A stretch of 64,000 nucleotides of DNA from Alkalibacillus filiformis. Lineage in GTDB: Bacteria; Bacillota; Bacilli; Bacillales; Alkalibacillaceae. The position numbers were made by a program, and so were the translations under genes. Where the stretch lies: NCBI RefSeq assembly GCF_030814115.1, contig NZ_JAUSUP010000004.1, forward strand, positions 124,001-188,000, written 5' to 3'. This document shows, one piece after another, positions 58,862-64,000 of the stretch (its first letter is position 1; each line of letters starts with the position of its first letter). The notes under the pieces were generated by a model that was given only the letters and a program-made list of their open reading frames with translations, was not told the origin of the DNA and did not search any database.

Positions 58862-59392
58862 ATGATTATTCCTAAAGACGGAGATAAAATAAAAGTTCAA
58901 AGTTATAAACATAATGGATCGCTGCACCGTGTTTGGGAAGAAACGACAGTATTGAAGAGTCAATCAAATTTACTTATTGGTGGAAATGATCGTGTGAAAG
59001 TATATGAAAGTGACGGTCGAACGTGGAGGACACGGGAGCCTGCGATAACGTATTTTACGAGCAATTACTGGTTTAATATTATTACGATGATGCGTAATGA
59101 TGGGGTTTATTATTACTGTAATATAAGCTCGCCTTTCATAGTCGACGATGAAGCCTTAAAGTATATTGATTACGATTTAGATATTAAAGTTTTTCCGGAC
59201 GGTACTTACAAGATTTTAGATGAAGATGAATTCGACATACACAGAAAACAAATGAATTATCCAGAAGTGTTACAAAAAATTTTGTATAAACAATTAAGAA
59301 CTTTAGAGCAGTGGGTCCAACAAGGGAGAGGGCCATTTTCCTCCGAATTCCCAGAGAAGTGGTATGAATATTACTTAGCTTATTCAAAATGA
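58862..59392 (+). CDS. ygaC: Nucleoside tri-/diphosphatase, DUF402 (YgaC/NtdP)
   Basis: A 176-residue DUF402 protein. It has [50 protein letters not shown], and [14 protein letters not shown] followed by ILDEDEF. The acidic residues of the last blocks bind the metal. Staphylococcal and Bacillus members hydrolyse nucleoside tri- and diphosphates. The position between sspE and the ABC exporter gene ygaD matches B. subtilis ygaC. The ATG follows AGAAGGG. Confidence 0.92.
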   Translation: MIIPKDGDKIKVQSYKHNGSLHRVWEETTVLKSQSNLLIGGNDRVKVYESDGRTWRTREPAITYFTSNYWFNIITMMRNDGVYYYCNISSPFIVDDEALKYIDYDLDIKVFPDGTYKILDEDEFDIHRKQMNYPEVLQKILYKQLRTLEQWVQQGRGPFSSEFPEKWYEYYLAYSK

Positions 59393-59394
59393 TG

Positions 59395-59460
59395 CCTGTT
59401 GTGATAGCAACAGGTTTATTTCACTTTTGCGCCATAACTTGGTGAAAGCCAAGTTTTTTA
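59395..59460 (+). terminator. Tandem terminator hairpins after ygaC
   Basis: CCTGTTG/CAACAGG (59395-59414) is followed by AACTTGG/CCAAGTT with a T-run (59436-59460). Confidence 0.72.
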
Positions 59461-59499
59461 TTTGTTAAGGGATTTTTTGCAACAGGAAGTTGGTGAAGT

Positions 59500-61278
59500 A
59501 TGTACAGTATAAAGCGCTATTTACAGTTCGTTAAACCATATAAGTGGAGAATTGCTTTGACAATTGTTATTGGTTTATTTAAATTCAGTATTCCACTTAT
59601 TTTGCCGTTGATTACGATGTATGTCATTGACGATATATTACTAGCTGAAGGCTTAACTACCGATGAGAGAGTAGAGAGTCTCCTTTGGGTCATGGCGCTA
59701 GCGTTTTTCGTCTTTTTAGTTTTGCGTCCACCAATTGAGTATTATAGACAATACTTAGCTCAATATGTGAGTAGTAAAATTTTATATGACATTAGACAGA
59801 AATTATTCGATCATATTCAGCGGTTAAGCTTAAAGTATTATTCAAAAACAAAAACAGGTGAGATTATTTCACGAGTAATACATGATGTTGAACAGACAAA
59901 AACATTCGTTGTAACAGGCTTAATGAATATTTGGCTTGATATGGCAACTATTTTAATTGCTATAGCAATCATGTTAACGATCGACCCAGTTTTAACTTTA
60001 ATCGCAATTGTTCTATTTCCTGTATACGGTTTTTCGGTTCGTTACTTTTACTCAAGATTACGTAGTTTAACAAGAGAAAGGTCACAAGCATTAGCAGAAG
60101 TTCAGGGGCATTTACATGAGAGAGTTCAAGGAATGCCAGTAATAAGAGGATTCGCTTTAGAAGATCATGCGCAAGGTGAGTTCGATCAACATAACGGTAA
60201 ATATTTAGACCGAGCGCTTCGTTTTACGAACTGGAATGCTAAGTCTTACGCAGTAACACATACGATTACAGATATTGCACCGCTTTTAGTATTAGCTGTT
60301 GGTGGTTATTTTGTGATTGGCGAGATTGTTACCATTGGTGCATTGATGGCTTTTGTGCAATATATGGAGAGAGTTTATAATCCATTACGACGTTTAGTCA
60401 ATAGTATGACGCAATTAACACAAGCGCACGCTTCGATGGACCGTGTGTTTGAATTTATGGATGAAGAGTATGATATTGTTGATGAACCTAATGCTAAAGT
60501 GCTTGACCGTGTACATGGTGACGTTTCCTTTGAAAATGTCTCCTTTAAGTACGATGTAGAAGACCAGCACGTATTAAAAAATATTAACTTACCGATTCCA
60601 AAAGGTGAGACGGTGGCACTTGTCGGTATGAGCGGTGGAGGTAAGTCGACGTTAGTAAGTCTAATTCCACGCTTCTATGATGTAACAAGTGGTGCAGTTA
60701 AAATTGATGGGATCGATGTTCGTGACGTTCAAGCACGAACACTACGTGATCAGATTGGTATGGTTTTACAAGATAATATTTTATTTAGTGATTCTGTCGC
60801 GATGAACATTCGCATGGGTAAACCAGATGCGACAAATGAAGAGGTTGTTGCGGCGGCTAAAGCAGCTAATGCTCATGAATTTATTATGGACTTCCCGAAT
60901 GGGTATGAGACATTAGTCGGCGAGCGAGGTGTTAAGCTTTCAGGGGGGCAAAAACAAAGAATTGCGATTGCTAGAGTATTCTTAAAGAATCCGCCTTTAT
61001 TAATTTTAGATGAAGCAACTTCAGCTTTAGACCTTGAGAGTGAACAACTCATCCAAGAGGCGATGAATAAGTTAGCTCACAACCGTACAACGTTTATCGT
61101 TGCCCATCGTTTATCAACAATCACGCACGCTGACCGGATTGTTCTCATTAATAATGGTGAAATTAAAGAACAAGGAACCCACGATGATTTGATGCGCCAA
61201 AAAGGCTTATACTATGATTTATTCCAAGTACAAGAATTAGATCAAAAGCAAACTAAAAATAAACTGTCTAAACGATAA
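59500..61278 (+). CDS. ygaD: ABC exporter, fused permease-ATPase (YgaD-like)
   Basis: A 592-residue type IV ABC half-transporter. Six helices (about 15-310) precede an ATPase domain with Walker A GMSGGGKST (about 376-384), Q-loop VLQDNILFSD, signature LSGGQKQRIAIARVF, Walker B LLILDEATSALD and H-loop VAHRLST. It would form a homodimer exporting lipids, peptides or drugs; the substrate is not predictable. The order ygaC-ygaD is as in B. subtilis. GGTGAAG precedes the ATG. Confidence 0.92.
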   Translation: MYSIKRYLQFVKPYKWRIALTIVIGLFKFSIPLILPLITMYVIDDILLAEGLTTDERVESLLWVMALAFFVFLVLRPPIEYYRQYLAQYVSSKILYDIRQKLFDHIQRLSLKYYSKTKTGEIISRVIHDVEQTKTFVVTGLMNIWLDMATILIAIAIMLTIDPVLTLIAIVLFPVYGFSVRYFYSRLRSLTRERSQALAEVQGHLHERVQGMPVIRGFALEDHAQGEFDQHNGKYLDRALRFTNWNAKSYAVTHTITDIAPLLVLAVGGYFVIGEIVTIGALMAFVQYMERVYNPLRRLVNSMTQLTQAHASMDRVFEFMDEEYDIVDEPNAKVLDRVHGDVSFENVSFKYDVEDQHVLKNINLPIPKGETVALVGMSGGGKSTLVSLIPRFYDVTSGAVKIDGIDVRDVQARTLRDQIGMVLQDNILFSDSVAMNIRMGKPDATNEEVVAAAKAANAHEFIMDFPNGYETLVGERGVKLSGGQKQRIAIARVFLKNPPLLILDEATSALDLESEQLIQEAMNKLAHNRTTFIVAHRLSTITHADRIVLINNGEIKEQGTHDDLMRQKGLYYDLFQVQELDQKQTKNKLSKR

Positions 61279-61282
61279 AACT

Positions 61283-61310
61283 AACCGTCGATTAAATCTA
61301 ATCGGCGGTT
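61283..61310 (+). terminator. Terminator of ygaD
   Basis: AACCGTCGAT (61283-61292) pairs with ATCGGCGGTT (61301-61310) with one wobble pair, then a T-rich tail. Confidence 0.78.
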
Positions 61311-61454
61311 TAATTTTATGACTTTATCATTTGACTTTAACAGAAGTGAAAAATGGTATTTACTAACTAGTAATAAATGTTATTTTGTGTTATTTTTGTA
61401 CTATAATAAATCAGAAAAATGTGATTTTTTAAAGATTTTTGGGAGGGGACTTTA

Positions 61455-62405
61455 GTGACGATACAATCAAACGTAGTAAAAATGAAAGAACAAATTGGTA
61501 AAGTCATCATGGGGAAAGGCGAAACGATTGAACTTTTGATGAATGCATTTATTAACCAAGGCCATGTGTTATTAGAAAGCGTTCCTGGAACAGGGAAGAC
61601 AATGTTGGCTAAAGCCGTTGCTAAATCGGTAGAAGGTGATTTTCAGCGTATTCAATTTACACCAGACGTTTTACCATCTGACGTGTCTGGTATTCAATAT
61701 TTTAACCCGAAAGACCAACAGTTTGAATTAAGAGTAGGACCTGTATTAACAAATGTTTTATTAGCAGATGAAATTAACCGTGCAACTCCACGTACACAGT
61801 CATCGCTGCTTGAAGTTATGGAGGAAAAACAAGTAACGATTGATGGTGAGACGGTCAACATTCCGCAACCATTTATTGTGATCGCAACACAAAACCCAGT
61901 TGAATCACAACAAGGGACATTTGATCTTCCAGAAGCCCAAATGGACCGTTTCTTTATGAAGCTAGACTTAGGCTACCCATCATATGCAGATGAAAAAACG
62001 ATGATGCAAAGCCACCGTGAAAACGAGCCACTTGAACAACTAACTTCAATCTTTTCAAAAGAAGATCTAGTTGGATTCCAAAATGAAGTTAAGAAAGTTA
62101 AAGTGACTGAAGTGGTGGAAGAATACATTTTAGATATTGTACAAGCAACTCGTAACCACCAGTATGTTGATGTGGGCGTTAGTCCACGCGGTACGTTAGC
62201 TTTCATGCGTTCGGCACAAGGGCGTGCTGCAATTAATGGTCGTGATTATGTAACACCTGAAGATGTTAAAGAAATGGCGCCGTATGTTTTACCACACCGT
62301 TTAGTGCTAAGTTTAGACGGATCTACAATCAAGTCACAAGAAGATGTTTTAACTGAAGCGCTAGAGGAAGTGGAAGTGCCAGCAGAGTATGGAGTTGCAA
62401 AGTAA
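61455..62405 (+). CDS. yeaC: MoxR-family AAA+ ATPase (YeaC-like)
   Basis: A 316-residue AAA+ protein. Walker A is ESVPGTGKTMLAKAV (about 40-54), Walker B is LLADEINRATPRTQSSLLEVME, sensor 1 is IATQNP, and the C-terminal lid carries the SPRGTLA sensor 2 region. MoxR proteins act as chaperones for cofactor or complex assembly together with DUF58 proteins, which follow here. The start is GTG at 61455 after GGGAGGGG. The stop overlaps the next ATG (TAATG). The same trio, MoxR-DUF58-transglutaminase, is yeaC-yeaD-yebA in B. subtilis. Confidence 0.92.
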   Translation: MTIQSNVVKMKEQIGKVIMGKGETIELLMNAFINQGHVLLESVPGTGKTMLAKAVAKSVEGDFQRIQFTPDVLPSDVSGIQYFNPKDQQFELRVGPVLTNVLLADEINRATPRTQSSLLEVMEEKQVTIDGETVNIPQPFIVIATQNPVESQQGTFDLPEAQMDRFFMKLDLGYPSYADEKTMMQSHRENEPLEQLTSIFSKEDLVGFQNEVKKVKVTEVVEEYILDIVQATRNHQYVDVGVSPRGTLAFMRSAQGRAAINGRDYVTPEDVKEMAPYVLPHRLVLSLDGSTIKSQEDVLTEALEEVEVPAEYGVAK

Positions 62406-63607
62406 TGAAGTTTCAAAAATTTGTACAAGAAAATAAAACGTTTCCAGTCTTCGTCTTAGTCGGAACTGTTTTGCTATTTGCTGGGCTGTTTATCGATTTT
62501 TATAGTATGCATATGTTAATTTTTATATCGATTTTCCTGATCATTTTATATGGCTTAGGTGTCTTTTATGAACGCCATGTCGATGATTATTTAACATTTA
62601 CTTTTGCTGAAGTACCTAACAGGCATTACCAAGGTGATGAAGGTTATATTGAAGTTGAGATTGAACAGAAAGGGATCTTACCTTTATTAAATGCTGAAGT
62701 CGTAATAGAAATGGATGATGTCATCGAGTTTAAAGGCGGTAGATCTATAGCGCGTCGTTACATGACAACATTTAATAAAAACTTTAATTTAATGTTTTGG
62801 GAAAAACGTAAAATTAGAATACCTTACGAGACGAAAAAAAGGGGAGTAGCTAAAGTTCAAAATATTGAGCTAGTCGTCCCGAATATTTTTGGTTTCAGTA
62901 AAGTTTTTATGAAAGCTCGTAAAAGGTTTAATAAAGAAGTCATTGTTTACCCGAATAAATCAGTGGTACCTAATATTGACTTAATGTCTCCTAAAAATAT
63001 GGGTTTCCATAGAGCAACACATTCATTATTTGATGAACACACACTGCCTGTAGGAACACGTGATTATGAACAAGGGGACGCTTTTAATAAAATTCATTGG
63101 AAAGCAAGTGCCAAAGAAGGGGCTCTACAAACAAAAGTTTTCGAGAAAGCAAGCCAAATATCTTGGTGTTTCTTGTTAAATGTAAGGTCTGATCAAGGGC
63201 TGTCAGTAGCAGAAAACGTCGAAACATTACTAGAACAAATTGCTTATATGACAGAATATGCAACGAAAAATCAGATTCCGTATCGTATTTTCGTTAACAT
63301 TTCAGCCCTAGATCAAATACCTTTCATTCACCAGTTAGAAGGTGAAGGCCACTTTCATTATCGTAAGACGTTAGAATTGCTGGCTAGAATGAAGTTCTTA
63401 ACTTTTAATACGCCATATGAGAGAGTATTACATTTCGTATGGAAGCATGAATCGACTCCTGCTTATGTCATTCAAGTTGGATCTGTTACAGATCGACAAA
63501 TGCAATATTTAAAGTTGATCGAGAGAAAAGGGGCAAAGCTTGCTTTCCTCAATGGTGACAGCCTAACAGCGGGACCTTCAGAAGGGAAGGTGAGACAAAG
63601 TGGATAG
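62405..63607 (+). CDS. yeaD: DUF58 domain protein (YeaD-like)
   Basis: A 400-residue protein with two N-terminal membrane segments (about 15-30 and 34-52) and a long soluble part. The DUF58 core is VGTRDYEQGDAFNKIHWKAS (about 217-237), after which comes a VWA-like fold. It would be the membrane partner of the upstream MoxR ATPase. It begins 1 nt before the end of yeaC and overlaps the next gene by 8 nt, so all three genes are coupled. Confidence 0.92.
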   Translation: MKFQKFVQENKTFPVFVLVGTVLLFAGLFIDFYSMHMLIFISIFLIILYGLGVFYERHVDDYLTFTFAEVPNRHYQGDEGYIEVEIEQKGILPLLNAEVVIEMDDVIEFKGGRSIARRYMTTFNKNFNLMFWEKRKIRIPYETKKRGVAKVQNIELVVPNIFGFSKVFMKARKRFNKEVIVYPNKSVVPNIDLMSPKNMGFHRATHSLFDEHTLPVGTRDYEQGDAFNKIHWKASAKEGALQTKVFEKASQISWCFLLNVRSDQGLSVAENVETLLEQIAYMTEYATKNQIPYRIFVNISALDQIPFIHQLEGEGHFHYRKTLELLARMKFLTFNTPYERVLHFVWKHESTPAYVIQVGSVTDRQMQYLKLIERKGAKLAFLNGDSLTAGPSEGKVRQSG

Positions 63608-64000
63608 TTTATCCCTTCGTTATTTAAGGTGGTATCAGTATGCTTTAGAGCTTTTCCCACTGTTGATATTCATATCATTTGATTATGTAGGCTCAAATCA
63701 ATGGCCACCTTTAACAGAGTTTATAATTTTGACGTTGGTAATAGCACCGATTACATCAATTATACTTTATCGACTTGGCGGACGTGTTGCAGTCTATGCG
63801 GCGATTCCTGTGGTGTTTTTAGCAGCTGTATTCTTTGGTTTTGGATTAATTTATGGAGCCATTATAGCTGTACTTACAGTTGGTCGAATAGAAAACCGTT
63901 ATATTAAAACAGATGAAGATGTAGAAGCAGTCGTATTACTAGTCACTTTCTTTGCATCGATTATCGCCTTTTTATTTTTGTATACGACTGTAGGTGATTT
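63600..64000 (+). CDS. yebA: Transglutaminase-like membrane protein, N-terminal part (YebA-like)
   Basis: The frame opens at GTG 63600 after AAGGTGAG and runs out of the window, giving about 133 residues. These hold several membrane helices (LFPLLIFISFDYV, FIILTLVIAPITSIILY, VYAAIPVVFLAAVFFGFGLI and later ones), as at the start of DUF3488/transglutaminase proteins. The catalytic domain would lie beyond 64000. Identity rests on the MoxR-DUF58 context. It overlaps the DUF58 gene by 8 nt. Confidence 0.78.
   Translation, partial: MDSLSLRYLRWYQYALELFPLLIFISFDYVGSNQWPPLTEFIILTLVIAPITSIILYRLGGRVAVYAAIPVVFLAAVFFGFGLIYGAIIAVLTVGRIENRYIKTDEDVEAVVLLVTFFASIIAFLFLYTTVGD

Overview
The window looks like chromosome of a low-GC, endospore-forming member of the Bacillaceae, probably a moderately halophilic or halotolerant genus related to Halobacillus, Piscibacillus or Alkalibacillus. 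The evidence is: AGGAGG-type ribosome sites before nearly every gene; sporulation genes (gamma-type SASP, a PdaA-like cortex deacetylase, a LysM/Gmad2 protein); blocks that follow the Bacillus subtilis order (yfkJ-yfkI-yfkH; pdaA-yfjP; yfhF-recX-yfhH-yfhP-mutY-sspE-ygaC-ygaD; yeaC-yeaD-yebA); acidic secreted proteins; and many ion and compatible-solute transporters. The genus is an inference.

Layout. 1-7.3 kb: small housekeeping and surface genes (histidine phosphatase, GNAT, SRPBCC, YjbQ, Ca2+/H+ exchanger, amidase, CAP-domain protein, LysM/Gmad2 protein, DUF2680). 7.4-8.3 kb: an accessory pocket where the 5' half of a tRNA-Ala lies about 0.6 kb upstream of a complete tRNA-Ala(GGC), with two small ORFs and an IS-end-like palindrome between them. 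8.4-11.7 kb: a GPH sugar symporter, a frameshifted secreted or spore-appendage-like gene, and a second CAP protein. 11.8-19.7 kb: an X-Pro-peptidase-like hydrolase, then a carnitine module (betaine/carnitine ABC transporter, thioesterase, carnitine dehydrogenase, beta-keto acid cleavage enzyme) with a TetR regulator and three copies of a shared operator. 19.8-31.8 kb: HAD phosphatase, membrane proteins, a G/P-rich surface protein, a 20-bp-period repeat array, a YhfW-like Rieske oxidoreductase, a PAS-GGDEF diguanylate cyclase, a K+/H+ antiporter, an ABC transporter with a broken permease, an EamA exporter, MreBH and a DUF2639 peptide. 31.9-41.8 kb: the yfk/yfj-like block. 41.9-50.4 kb: a type IV pilus locus with divergent minor pilins and a pilB-C-A-D-M-N-O operon. 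50.4-53.2 kb: yxlEFG-like genes, and a GNAT gene behind a switch-like leader and a tRNA-like relic. 53.3-64 kb: the yfh-mutY-sspE-yga block, then a MoxR/DUF58/transglutaminase cluster cut by the window end.

How the genes work together. The carnitine cluster would import carnitine or betaine, oxidise carnitine to 3-dehydrocarnitine, cleave it with acetyl-CoA, and release glycine betaine from betainyl-CoA. Carnitine would thus become both an osmoprotectant and a carbon source, with the TetR protein switching the pathway on. The pilus locus carries a complete motor, platform, peptidase and alignment set but no PilT. Its PilB has an N-terminal MshEN domain, a family known to bind c-di-GMP, and a diguanylate cyclase is encoded 18 kb away.

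The items most worth a second look are: the pilus locus with its unusual 407-residue PilX-like protein; the carnitine regulon and its operators; the tRNA-flanked pocket; two ORFs with ideal ribosome sites but ATT or ATC at the start position; the switchable leader at 53.01-53.09 kb; and the TCCGGCGAA repeat array.
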